Positions 1 through 8,259 of a stretch of 64,000 bases of DNA are shown here, piece by piece. Source of the stretch: Fodinibius sp036381435 (GTDB lineage Bacteria > Bacteroidota > Rhodothermia > Balneolales > Balneolaceae); assembly GCA_036381435.1 (NCBI GenBank), contig DASVCW010000043.1, positions 124,001 to 188,000 on the forward strand. The letters are read 5' to 3'. Every line of letters begins with the position of its first letter. The first letter of the stretch is position 1. The notes beneath the pieces were generated by a model that saw only the letters and a list, made by a program, of their open reading frames with translations, searched no databases and was not told the DNA's origin. The position numbers and the translations under genes are program-made.

Positions 1-40
1 CGTAGCGGTGTGATGCAGGTTGCTCACCCTTTCTTTATTT

Positions 41-108
41 GTAGATCGAGATTTATCTCGATAAGTTGTTTTGTTGCTTCTCGAAATAAATTTCGAGCTA
101 CGATCTAC
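41..108. repeat. Structured dispersed repeat, family A copy 1
   Basis: Terminal arms GTAGATCG (41-48) and CGATCTAC (101-108) are perfect inverted complements. Inside are two further hairpins: TCGAGAT/ATCTCGA (46-61) and CTCGAAAT/ATTTCGAG (80-97). Together they could fold as a three-way junction. A related copy lies at 25327-25383. The right arm overlaps the 3' end of the minus-strand reductase gene, encoding its last residues and stop. Function unknown. Confidence 0.75.
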
Positions 109-1051
109 GTTCTATGTCCTGCGCAATGTGTTCTGCGTGGACACGAGTATTCTCGATGAACAAGCTGCTGGTATCCATCCCGCCACAAACAACGCCCGCT
201 ACATAAACGCCCTTTCTGTTGGTTTCGAGTGATTTCTCGTCATAAACCGGCATTTTGTTGCCGTCATTCGTTAAATCAATTCCGAATTTTTTCATGAGTT
301 CAAAATTTGGCCGGTAGCCGGTCATAGCCAGTACAAAATCGTTGGGAATGCTTTTTATTCCTTCCGGCGTTTCTAAAATCACTTCTTTCGGCTTGACCTC
401 TTTCACATTCGTATTAAAATAGGCGGTGATTTCCCCGTTTTTAATGCGGTTTTCAATATCCGGCTTCACCCAGTATTTAATCGATTCTTTAAGTGCCGGT
501 TTTCGCACGGCCATTGTTACGTTGGCATGAGCGCGGTAGGTTTCCAAGGCAGCATCAACGGCTGAATTTCCCCCGCCGATTACTAAAACATTTTGCCAGG
601 CATAGGCATGAGCTTCATCATAATAATGCTTTACTTTGGGCAGATCTTCGCCGGGAATATTCATCATTTTAGGGATATCATAAAAACCGGTTGCCACGAC
701 TACTTTGGATGCTTCATATTGATTTTTATCCGTTCGAACGATAAAAGCGCCATCTTTTCCCTTGATTTCATGCACCTCTTCATAAAGGTTTATATCCAAA
801 TTATAGCTTTCGGCGGCGCGCCGGTAGTATTCCAGGGCCTCGCGGCGGGTTGGCTTGGGACCGTGCGAAATGAAGGGAACATCTCCGATTTCCAGGCGTT
901 CAGAAGTGGAGAAAAACGTCATATCTTTAGGGTAGTTAAAAATGCTGTTTACAATGCCGCCCCGGTCAATAATTTTAGATTTGATACCATTTCTTTTTAA
1001 TTCAATAGCCGTTGCCAGACCTATGGGGCCTGCACCTACAATAATGACCAT
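98..1051 (-). CDS. YpdA-like FAD-dependent (bacillithiol disulfide) reductase
   Basis: This 317-residue pyridine-nucleotide-disulfide-type flavoprotein has an FAD dinucleotide site near the N-terminus (GAGPIG, residues 6-11), an ATG motif at 120-122 and an NAD(P)H site (GGGNSA, 159-164). Overall layout matches the YpdA/Bdr family, thought to reduce bacillithiol disulfide in the cytoplasm with NADPH. Staphylococcal YpdA has a conserved cysteine inside its first glycine motif; here isoleucine occupies that place, so the chemistry may differ. There is no CxxC pair as in thioredoxin reductase. The final residues and stop codon lie in a dispersed repeat. Family assignment is good; the physiological substrate is inferred. 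Confidence 0.8.
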   Translation of the reverse strand: MVIIVGAGPIGLATAIELKRNGIKSKIIDRGGIVNSIFNYPKDMTFFSTSERLEIGDVPFISHGPKPTRREALEYYRRAAESYNLDINLYEEVHEIKGKDGAFIVRTDKNQYEASKVVVATGFYDIPKMMNIPGEDLPKVKHYYDEAHAYAWQNVLVIGGGNSAVDAALETYRAHANVTMAVRKPALKESIKYWVKPDIENRIKNGEITAYFNTNVKEVKPKEVILETPEGIKSIPNDFVLAMTGYRPNFELMKKFGIDLTNDGNKMPVYDEKSLETNRKGVYVAGVVCGGMDTSSLFIENTRVHAEHIAQDIERRS

Positions 1052-1444
1052 AAATAAGAATGATTTTTTGAATGATTAACTGCAAAAATTATACTATAAA
1101 AGGATGAATTGAATGTGAAAAATATTGTCGTCCTGCCCACAGGAGGCGGGAATCCATAGATTATCGCTTTCAATACAAATTCCGTTCAAATAGTTTCATC
1201 TAATATTCATTAAGAATGAGGAACATCAGCCCAAGGAGAATTCCTAAAATCCTTTTAAATAATCGTTATCTTAACCTTTTGGTATTGAGTTAGAACCAAA
1301 CCTGTAAGCGTCCACAGGCCCTACAGCGTTGGTGACGTCGACGCTGACAGGAACCAGAAAGGCACTGGTACGCTGTCAGGTCTACATTTTATCTCAGCCA
1401 CTCTATGATTATCTTTAGAAAAAATTCTGATCACAGCAAAAGTT
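1052..1444. repeat. Intergenic region with structured palindromic segment
   Basis: This 393-base gap between divergent genes holds the promoters of both neighbours plus structured DNA. CCTGTAAGCGTC (1301-1312) pairs with GACGCTGACAGG (1340-1351) with one mismatch. CTGACAG (1344-1350) also pairs with CTGTCAG (1373-1379), with CCAG/CTGG inside, so two alternative hairpins share a strand. Near 1131-1155 is a short CCTGCC/GGCGGG-type inverted element. No T-run follows, so this is not a classic terminator. No ORF is credible here. Confidence 0.5.
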
Positions 1445-1984
1445 ATGACCCGTTTCGAACATACTCCGCTTGTAAACACCGATTCTCACAAAAAAACCGT
1501 TTCTGCTTCGCGCGTTCGCATGAACGAGCTCGTGATGCCCAATGATACTAATCCGCTGGGAAACTTAATGGGCGGACGGCTGATGCAGTGGATGGACATC
1601 TGCTCGGCTATTTCGGCACAGCGTCACTGTAATCGAAATGTAGTAACGGTAGCGGCAGACAGTATCGAATTCAAAAATGCTATTCAACTTGGCGAAGTAG
1701 TTGTGGTTGAAGGCGAAGTAACGCGTACTTTTACTTCATCAATGGAAATTGCGATGGAAGTATGGGCAGAAAACCTGCGCACCGGCGAGCGGCGTTTGTG
1801 CACCACCTCATTCTATACCTTTGTGGCTGTTGACGGAGACGGAAAACCTGTTTCCGTGCCTAAAATCATCCCTGAAACGGCTTTTGAGAAAGAACGTTAC
1901 CAGCAAGCCGAAGGACGCCGGGAAATCCGGCTTAAAATATCACAGCAGAATGACGCGACGCATCAGAAGGATAAGTCGAAGTAG
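1445..1984 (+). CDS. Hotdog-fold acyl-CoA thioesterase
   Basis: This 179-residue protein carries one hotdog domain (about residues 20-145) of the YciA/ACOT acyl-CoA hydrolase type. The conserved segment MPNDTNPLGNLMGGRLMQWMD (near residues 31-51) holds the expected acidic catalytic residue and the glycine-rich turn over the helix. It should hydrolyse acyl-CoA to free acid and CoA in the cytoplasm. There is no signal peptide. The C-terminus is a short charged tail. Chain-length preference cannot be read from sequence. The gene stands alone, downstream of a structured intergenic region. The ATG at 1445 gives about 19 residues before the conserved domain; a later start is possible. Confidence 0.85.
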   Translation: MTRFEHTPLVNTDSHKKTVSASRVRMNELVMPNDTNPLGNLMGGRLMQWMDICSAISAQRHCNRNVVTVAADSIEFKNAIQLGEVVVVEGEVTRTFTSSMEIAMEVWAENLRTGERRLCTTSFYTFVAVDGDGKPVSVPKIIPETAFEKERYQQAEGRREIRLKISQQNDATHQKDKSK

Positions 1985-2164
1985 GGAACGTTGGTTAAGC
2001 GAATTTATCTGATTTTAGCAGTTTTTACTAAACCTGTGTCCTTTAGATTAAATTCTATTCTTCCAATACAGCAAAATTGAAAGTTGGTAGTTTTAATTTT
2101 AATCGGGTTTGTAAAAAAAGGTATCGTTTCCTATTGTAGAGATTAGAATTTTAAACTCCATTAA

Positions 2165-2809
2165 ATGATAAATATGATTCAAAAGCTACATCCTTTGCAT
2201 TCGAAGTTATTAGGAATAGTCTGCTTAGCAATGTTTTCGCTGGCAGTTAGCACATCACCGGTAAAGGCTCAACAGCCACCCGAAGACGAACAGTTTAAAC
2301 CTCTTAGGTCTGATGTAGGTATTGTAGGGCTCAGTGCGAAACTTCACTGGTATAATTTTTACTCTCCTTTTCAAGACGAGATGAATTCCAATACTGAACT
2401 GGAACTCCAATTCAGAAATATACGAATGCTAAGTTCTCATGTGGGTGTGGGTTATAAGGCATTTGCTAGTGTTTATATGACTGGATTTTTTGAAGGGGCA
2501 GGCATCGATGCGGCCGCGATCGGGCCTATGCTGCGTTACTATCTCCTTGAAACTACCCGCTGGCAGCCTTACTTACAGGGAAGTGCATTAATCGGTTATA
2601 ATTTGGCGCTCGCCGATGCTCTTGGCGCCAATACGGGAGAGGGTGTTGGGTTCAGAACAGCTTTGCGGGCAGGGTTAACCTATAAAGTAACTAACGCTTT
2701 CGGCATTTTTTTAGAAGCAGGCCCTACCTGGGAATATGACTCCGGCTTTTCGTTAGATGCTCATGCTCTTCAGGTTGACTTCGGTATTCAGCTATTTCTC
2801 TTCAACTAA
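2165..2809 (+). CDS. Small outer-membrane beta-barrel protein
   Basis: This is a 214-residue exported protein. It has a signal peptide ending near VKAQQ (about residue 36) and an acidic linker, followed by alternating hydrophobic/polar strands rich in aromatic and glycine residues. It ends in phenylalanine-asparagine (LFLFN), close to the terminal aromatic typical of outer-membrane barrels. An 8-stranded OmpX/OmpW-like barrel is plausible. A second barrel gene follows 22 bases later, so the two are probably co-transcribed. No ligand can be assigned. The first ATG is at 2165; an internal ATG three codons later would also give a good signal peptide. Confidence 0.65.
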   Translation: MINMIQKLHPLHSKLLGIVCLAMFSLAVSTSPVKAQQPPEDEQFKPLRSDVGIVGLSAKLHWYNFYSPFQDEMNSNTELELQFRNIRMLSSHVGVGYKAFASVYMTGFFEGAGIDAAAIGPMLRYYLLETTRWQPYLQGSALIGYNLALADALGANTGEGVGFRTALRAGLTYKVTNAFGIFLEAGPTWEYDSGFSLDAHALQVDFGIQLFLFN

Positions 2810-2831
2810 TTCAACTCCTTTATAAATTATT

Positions 2832-3539
2832 ATGAAAACTTTTCACCAAAAATTTGCTGTTTTACTTATCGCTGTGTTTGGTTTGATAGTGCTTCCACTG
2901 AAAGCACAGCAAGTTGAGGACGAAGATTCTGAACAAGCTTTTATTGAACAAGGTAAATTCTTAACCGGTTTTTCAATCAGTTTTACTAATGCTTCTCGCG
3001 AAAGTTTTAATCAGGAATCCGCCCGGGAAATCAGCCAATTGCTAATAAATCTGGATGGTTTGTATTTTTTGAGTGACCATCTGGGAATTGGCCCTTTGTT
3101 TGGATATGAATTTGTTTACCGTGATTTGGTTCCCACGCCTCCGGTTTCTGGACTCCGAGATATAGATACCCGAAGCTGGCAATTCAAATTTGGAGCCAAA
3201 GCAGGCTGGTACACTTCTGCGAATGAACTGTTCGGTTGGCCTTCTTCCGGTAACGCCTTGTTTTTTGTTGATGCCGGAGTGAACTGGTTGCGAAGCCGGT
3301 ACCAGATAGAAAGCTCCTTCGATACCGGAACCGATTATAATTTTGGCTACCAGATTGGAACAGGTTTTTTATTTCCCGTGGGTGAGCAGATCGCTATTGA
3401 AACAAAACTTGGATTTCAATCTCGTCGCGAAGATTATTTGTGGAGTATAACGGATTCCAATGGACAAACAACGTTTTTTTCCGAAACAAAATGGATCGAA
3501 GATATAGCGCTAAGCTTAGGTTTTAAAGTTAAGCTGTAG
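2832..3539 (+). CDS. Outer-membrane beta-barrel protein
   Basis: This is a 235-residue exported protein with a clear signal peptide (hydrophobic stretch residues 9-23, cleavage near LKAQQ at 25). An acidic segment and antiparallel barrel-like strands follow. Its layout resembles the gene just upstream, and both mature N-termini begin AQQ then acidic residues, suggesting a tandem paralogue pair that diverged. The stop codon TAG is followed at once by an inverted repeat that fills the gap to the convergent gene. Function unknown beyond a likely outer-membrane location. Confidence 0.65.
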   Translation: MKTFHQKFAVLLIAVFGLIVLPLKAQQVEDEDSEQAFIEQGKFLTGFSISFTNASRESFNQESAREISQLLINLDGLYFLSDHLGIGPLFGYEFVYRDLVPTPPVSGLRDIDTRSWQFKFGAKAGWYTSANELFGWPSSGNALFFVDAGVNWLRSRYQIESSFDTGTDYNFGYQIGTGFLFPVGEQIAIETKLGFQSRREDYLWSITDSNGQTTFFSETKWIEDIALSLGFKVKL

Positions 3540-3540
3540 C

Positions 3541-3620
3541 GGGTATAAAGGAGAGTTCGTTCCGCCGCAGAGCGAGCGGAACGAGATTCTTATACCCTAT
3601 TCCCTTATACCCCTATACCT
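3541..3620. repeat. Palindromic repeat filling a convergent gene gap
   Basis: GGGTATAA (3541-3548) pairs with TTATACCC (3590-3597), and inside GTTCGTTCCGC (3555-3565) pairs with GCGGAACGAG. The element starts right after the TAG of the upstream barrel gene. Its tail (short TATACCC/TATACC repeats) reaches the stop codon of the minus-strand membrane protein. It may act as a two-way transcription barrier; no T-run is present. Confidence 0.65.
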
Positions 3621-4077
3621 AATTCTTACTCAGATCATCATGCGGCCGCTTTAATTCATCGGGCAGGTCGCGTTTTTCTTCTCTCAGTTGTTGGATATAT
3701 TTTTCACGCTTAACGTTGCCTCGCCAGATACCTAGGTAACTTCCGAAGAAAGCCGATATAATAACCACCATTGTGAATAAGCTTTTCATGCCCTCAAGTC
3801 CCACATCTTTGCTAAAAATCCAAAAGAGGGTAGGAATGATGGTTAGAAATGTCATTAAATAGCATACCCATTTTGAATCTACTGCTTTAATAACAAACCG
3901 GCGGCTGATACCAAAATTGACATTAAGATAAATGAGCGCAAATCCTAACAAAAACAGGTAGCCGGTAGCACCTTCACGGGCTGTGTATTGAATAAAATTG
4001 CGGGAGACCAGAATAATCAGGAGTCCAAAGACCAGGGAGCCGGTGATGAATGCAAAAATGCGTTGCCAGTTGTACAT
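3619..4077 (-). CDS. Small multi-pass membrane protein, unknown function
   Basis: The 152-residue protein has about four predicted membrane helices (near residues 8-27, 38-56, 70-89 and 98-118), then a charged, lysine- and arginine-rich cytoplasmic tail of about 35 residues. I do not recognise a named family. It is transcribed away from the EnvC-like gene region and lies convergent to the barrel pair. Its stop codon abuts a dispersed palindromic repeat. The long hydrophobic reading frame and absence of a competing frame support it as a real gene. Confidence 0.6.
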   Translation of the reverse strand: MYNWQRIFAFITGSLVFGLLIILVSRNFIQYTAREGATGYLFLLGFALIYLNVNFGISRRFVIKAVDSKWVCYLMTFLTIIPTLFWIFSKDVGLEGMKSLFTMVVIISAFFGSYLGIWRGNVKREKYIQQLREEKRDLPDELKRPHDDLSKN

Positions 4078-4144
4078 GAAAAATCAAAGATGAGGGTTTT
4101 AAATTGAAGCCGAAAAATACCAACAAATAGGGGGTGAAGCCAAA

Positions 4145-5506
4145 CTAATATTTACCCGATATCGGTTCTGAAGCCAGCCATTTTTCGGGATCAAGATTAT
4201 TATTATTTTCGCGAATTAAGAAGAAAAGGCTTTCACCCATAACCGAGTTTTGATCTCCTGAAAGGCCAATAACATCACCCTGCTGCAAAACCTGATTTTT
4301 ACGTACCAAAATTTCACTCAAATTACCGTAAGCGGTCATGAATCGTCCGTGCTTCACCACCACCACATCTCCATATCCGCGAAATGGAAGAATGTTAACC
4401 ACATAGCCATCATGAACCACATGAATGGGCGTACCGGGATCAGCTACAATTTCTATACCCAAATTTGGCGTGACAGTGCCATATACGGGATGACGCTGTC
4501 TTCCAAAATGTTCTGAAACGGTCTGACTTTTTACAGGCCAGGGCAAACTTCCTTTACTGTTGGCGAAACTTTTGCTTATTGCGTTAAGCGTTTCCGAACT
4601 CATATAATCTTCAGATTCTACAGGCTGCGAATAACGGGCAATTTCGCGAGCACGCTCAAGATCATCTTCTATCTTTTTAGCGTTAGCCAAATTTCGTTTC
4701 CGCTCCTGTTCAAGGCGGCGAACGCGTCTTGCCTGGGCTTGACGAATGCGTTCTTCTTCGGCAAAAAGCCGGGCAAGCGTTTCATTTAATTCCTTTTTCT
4801 GCTGTTGAAATTCATTAAGCTCCTTTTGAATTTGTTCTCTGTGCTGGCGTAACAAAGCAACATTCTTCTCTTGCTGCTCTTTTCTTTTGGCAAGGGCTTT
4901 TTTCTCTTCCTGAATTTGCGCAAGCAACTCGCTATTCTTTGTGCGGGCTTCTTCAAGCTGATGCTTTGTTTGTTCCAGCTCCTGTTCGGTTTCACGAATA
5001 TCCGCGACCTGGTTTTCCCTAAAAGTGTTAAACTTATCAAGATAGAAGGCTCGCACCAACATCTGATTTATAGATGATGATGAAAATATCAGCGCCAGCT
5101 GCGAAGTTCGTCCGAATTTATACAAATAACTGAGCGTTTTTTTATAATCTTCAACCAGCTGCTCGAGTTCTTCCCGTTTTTTTTGCAGCAACTTTGCGGT
5201 TACTGAAATTTCATCCTCAATATGGGATTGCTCTTCTTCCAGTTTAGAGAGCTTTTCGTCCTGGAGCGCGATCAGTCGTTGCAGGTTTTCGTACTGTGTA
5301 AACAGCGCTTCATACTTTTTTTCTGCCAGTTTTAGCTGTTCTTCGAACCGCTGAATCTGCTCGTTTATCTCTTCGATTTCAGAGCGCGTGTTTTTCTGCT
5401 TTTCAATCAGCTGTTGACGCATTTGCTCATAATTTTGGGCAAATGCAGAATTAGGTTGGAGCCATAAATAAAAAGCCAACGGTATGAGAAAGCAAAGTTT
5501 TTTCAT
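4145..5506 (-). CDS. EnvC-like murein hydrolase activator (degenerate M23 peptidase)
   Basis: This 453-residue protein has a signal peptide (cleavage near residue 23, SAFAQ), a long coiled coil (about 25-300) and a C-terminal LytM/M23 domain (about 330-453). The usual zinc ligands appear changed: the HxGID-type segment reads NLGIEI, and the HxH-type segment reads YGNLS. As in EnvC, this suggests a non-catalytic domain that activates amidases during cell separation. It overlaps the upstream DUF4292 lipoprotein gene by 4 bases, so the two are translationally coupled. This pairing is familiar in Bacteroidota-type genomes. Confidence 0.85.
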   Translation of the reverse strand: MKKLCFLIPLAFYLWLQPNSAFAQNYEQMRQQLIEKQKNTRSEIEEINEQIQRFEEQLKLAEKKYEALFTQYENLQRLIALQDEKLSKLEEEQSHIEDEISVTAKLLQKKREELEQLVEDYKKTLSYLYKFGRTSQLALIFSSSSINQMLVRAFYLDKFNTFRENQVADIRETEQELEQTKHQLEEARTKNSELLAQIQEEKKALAKRKEQQEKNVALLRQHREQIQKELNEFQQQKKELNETLARLFAEEERIRQAQARRVRRLEQERKRNLANAKKIEDDLERAREIARYSQPVESEDYMSSETLNAISKSFANSKGSLPWPVKSQTVSEHFGRQRHPVYGTVTPNLGIEIVADPGTPIHVVHDGYVVNILPFRGYGDVVVVKHGRFMTAYGNLSEILVRKNQVLQQGDVIGLSGDQNSVMGESLFFLIRENNNNLDPEKWLASEPISGKY

Positions 5507-6270
5507 CGATAATAAACAGGAATATCGTTCGGAAGATTAATGGTAAGGGAGTTTAAGTCAGGATTAAGTTTCAGTGCTGTCAATTGTAGTGCTATTTTAG
5601 ACTTCTCCTCCGCCCCAAAGATAGTAATTCTTCGGGGAAGGGTGAATCCGTTGAGCGAACCGTAAGCATCGTAAGTTATTTTTGAATAAGGCAACTGCGA
5701 ATACTCGGGTTGAACTACTTTTTGCACCAGATACGATTGCTTATCTATATAGACCTTGGCACCGGCAGCTAAAATTAGCTTATAAGTTTCATCATTTTCC
5801 AGAATTTCTTGAACTTCACCAGCCGAAAACGAATAGCTGATAATATCTAAAATATTGAGTGCTGCCAACCGGTTTATGTGATCCAGATTGCTGCCGTGAA
5901 TCGGGATTTTCCTCGCGTATTTGTCAATTTTGTTGTAGATCAGCAACGTATCGCCGTCGGTCAGCAATTGCCCGCCCTCGATACCGATGCCGTTGCGAAT
6001 AGTTACCAGACTTTTTTGCCGGTTGCTTGCAAATAAAAGCGTTACCCGCTCAGTATTTCCGGGTTCACTCACAATGGCCCGCCCTTCTCCCTTCACAGAA
6101 TAAAGCTGATCCTTGTTATCAGGGATTTTACTGACAATCGATGCGGCATCAATACCGGCAGGCTGATAACTTTGATTAGCCAGCTTTTTAGATGTCGAGC
6201 AGGAGTAAAGAGTGATACTCAACAACAAGAAGCAAAATCGTAAAAAATGTGGTGAACTTTTTAAATGCAT
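5503..6270 (-). CDS. DUF4292 family lipoprotein
   Basis: From the preferred ATG at 6270 the product is 255 residues. The longer frame to 6303 adds 11 residues before the signal peptide and is less likely. The lipobox ends in LYSC, so a lipid-anchored periplasmic or outer-membrane protein is expected. The body is beta-rich and resembles DUF4292, a LolA/LolB-like fold found in Bacteroidota. A role in lipoprotein or lipid transfer is plausible but inferred. Its stop overlaps the start of the EnvC-like gene by 4 bases, implying one operon. Confidence 0.75.
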   Translation of the reverse strand: MHLKSSPHFLRFCFLLLSITLYSCSTSKKLANQSYQPAGIDAASIVSKIPDNKDQLYSVKGEGRAIVSEPGNTERVTLLFASNRQKSLVTIRNGIGIEGGQLLTDGDTLLIYNKIDKYARKIPIHGSNLDHINRLAALNILDIISYSFSAGEVQEILENDETYKLILAAGAKVYIDKQSYLVQKVVQPEYSQLPYSKITYDAYGSLNGFTLPRRITIFGAEEKSKIALQLTALKLNPDLNSLTINLPNDIPVYYR

Positions 6271-6503
6271 TGAGCCTTTTATGGTATCTGCTGATAAAAT
6301 CATCCAGATGCAGGCAGGTGGAATCCCGAGGGTTCCCTGAGATATGCCCGGAGATATATCAGCTTGAACTATGCCTTTGGTAACATAAGAGTAATAAAAC
6401 TATTCTCTTATAAAAAGTAATTTAAGCTTATTTTATCCATAAAGCATTTTTTTAAATTAAAAACGAGTACGAGCTTTTTTTATTTGTGGCGAAGGGCAAA
6501 AAA

Positions 6504-7244
6504 TCAGTCAATGGCTTTCCGCCAGGCGTTCAGTCGCCCGAAAGCGTGCTCCATATGTGAGCCGTACCAGCTGAACCATTCACCCTCAACCAGCAATACT
6601 CGTGCTGAGGGACAGGCTTCCTCCACCTCACGAATATGTTTCTCCTTAAAGGGATAAGGCTCGCTGCTGAGCAGAATGAGATCAGGATTGAATGTTTTCA
6701 ACTCATCCAATTCAAAAGTAGGATAACGATTTTGATCGCCAAAAACATTAACTAAGTTCCAGTGCCTCATTACATCATGAATGTACGTATCATTGCCAAT
6801 TGTCATCCACGGATCTCTCCATATCATATAAACGGCCTCTAGTTTTTTGGTATGGGGACGCTCATCCAGCCGTTTTTGTATTCGGGTGATGAGGCGGTCG
6901 GCCTGCTTCGCAACATTCAGCTTTTCACCAATTTCATGAATGGTGATGAGTGCATCTTCAATGGTTTCAATTTCAGTCAGCTCAATTTCAAAATCATCCC
7001 CCAGCATTTCAATATCCTGCTGCCGGTTTTCTTCTTTATTTGCTATGATGAGATCGGGATCAGCATCATGAATCTTATCTAAGCGCGGATTTTTTGTCCC
7101 TCCTACGATGGGAATTTTCTGCACTTCATCTTTGGGGTGAATACAAAATCGCGTTCGTCCCGCGACTTGCTCTTGTAGTCCCAGATCAATAAGCAATTCT
7201 GTAAGGCTTGGCACAAGGCTTATGATGCGATTGTAATTTGGCAT
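6504..7244 (-). CDS. BtuF-like helical-backbone metal receptor without signal peptide
   Basis: This 246-residue protein resembles the periplasmic cobalamin/iron-siderophore binding protein fold. It begins with IISLVPSLTELL, has NPRLDKIHDADPDLIIA in the first lobe and FNPDLILLSSEPYPF in the second, and a long helix between. Unlike BtuF it starts directly with the mature fold: there is no signal peptide or lipobox, and no upstream in-frame extension provides one. No permease or ATPase gene is adjacent. It may be a cytoplasmic corrinoid- or metal-binding protein; this is inference. The same chromosome region encodes a B12-dependent mutase about 47 kb away. Confidence 0.75.
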   Translation of the reverse strand: MPNYNRIISLVPSLTELLIDLGLQEQVAGRTRFCIHPKDEVQKIPIVGGTKNPRLDKIHDADPDLIIANKEENRQQDIEMLGDDFEIELTEIETIEDALITIHEIGEKLNVAKQADRLITRIQKRLDERPHTKKLEAVYMIWRDPWMTIGNDTYIHDVMRHWNLVNVFGDQNRYPTFELDELKTFNPDLILLSSEPYPFKEKHIREVEEACPSARVLLVEGEWFSWYGSHMEHAFGRLNAWRKAID

Positions 7245-7281
7245 TTATTAGTTTAATTAATGGATGAAAAAATAAATTTAA

Positions 7282-7380
7282 ACACCAGTTTCACCAAGTT
7301 ACACAAAGAAGACACGAAGATACACAAGACCCCTTAGTGAAACTTCGCGCTTCTTTGCGGTCCTTAGTGCTATAGTTACC
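7282..7380. repeat. Dispersed repeat of the ACACAAAG family
   Basis: An imperfect inverted element lies between two minus-strand genes. It contains AAGTTACACAAAGAAG and ACACGAAGATACACAAG on the left, and CTTCGCGCTTCTTTGCGG on the right. Related copies occur at 23141-23170, 42698-42779 and 25467-25548. No ORF or T-run. Confidence 0.55.
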
Positions 7381-7387
7381 TAATATT

Positions 7388-8254
7388 TCAAAACTGCTTC
7401 ACGATCGATTTCACCTGACGCCCATAACTACCGCCGAAAAGGTTCGTATGCACCAGCAGCGGATATAAGTTGTAGATATCCTTTCGTTTAGTAAATCCCG
7501 GTTGTAAGGGATAAGCCGATTCGTAAGCCCGGTAAAATTTATTTGAAAAACCGCCGAATAGGTGTGTAAAGGCGAGTTCGATTTCGCGATGTCCATAATA
7601 AACGGCGGGATCATAAACAGTGGCTCTCCCGTTTTCATCATAAAGATAATTGCCACTCCATAGATCGCCGTGGAGTAGGCTTGGCGGTTCTTCGGGAAAA
7701 ATTTCCGGCAGCAACTCATACAGCGATTCAAAATGAGCAACAGTGTTTTCTCCCAGCTTTTTTGAATTCACCGCCATCTTTAACTGCGGCTGTATCCGCT
7801 CTTCAATAAAAAAACCAATCCACTTTTCGTGCCATGTGTTCGACTGTGAAAGGCGTCCGATATAATTGTCGTGATCAAGTCCGAACTGTTTTCCATGATG
7901 TCTGTGCAGTTCAGCCAAAGCCTCTCCAAATTTCGGGGCAGAACTTTGTTTAGGTTGTCCCTGCTCAATAAACTCCTGAACCAGGAAGCCAATTCCGGTT
8001 TCGGTTTCACCCGTTGCAAAAACTTCAGGAATTCTCAGTTCGCTATCTGCCCTTTTTAGCAGTTTTAGTCCCCGTTCCTCTTTTGAAAACATTTCGGCAC
8101 CGGCCATTTGATTCCATTTCAAAAAACGGTTTTGGCCGTCTTTGAGTTTAATTCTGGCCGCTTCGTTGATACTGCCGCCTGAAACGCTCCTTACGGATTC
8201 GATGCTTATTCCCAGAGATTGCTGAACTTGCTGCTGAACTTCATCAGGTATCAT
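7388..8254 (-). CDS. Fructosamine/ribulosamine kinase family protein
   Basis: This 288-residue protein is an aminoglycoside-phosphotransferase-like kinase of the FN3K family. It shows the catalytic segment LLHGDLWSGNYLY and the metal-binding YDPAVYYGHREIELAF typical of that family. These enzymes phosphorylate ketoamines on glycated proteins at O3, making the sugar fall off and repairing the lysine. Bacterial homologues studied act mainly on ribulosamines and erythrulosamines. The gene starts 5 bases after the stop of a low-molecular-weight phosphatase gene, a known functional pairing. Length matches the family. Substrate is inferred from family and context. Confidence 0.87.
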   Translation of the reverse strand: MIPDEVQQQVQQSLGISIESVRSVSGGSINEAARIKLKDGQNRFLKWNQMAGAEMFSKEERGLKLLKRADSELRIPEVFATGETETGIGFLVQEFIEQGQPKQSSAPKFGEALAELHRHHGKQFGLDHDNYIGRLSQSNTWHEKWIGFFIEERIQPQLKMAVNSKKLGENTVAHFESLYELLPEIFPEEPPSLLHGDLWSGNYLYDENGRATVYDPAVYYGHREIELAFTHLFGGFSNKFYRAYESAYPLQPGFTKRKDIYNLYPLLVHTNLFGGSYGRQVKSIVKQF

Positions 8255-8259
8255 TATCT

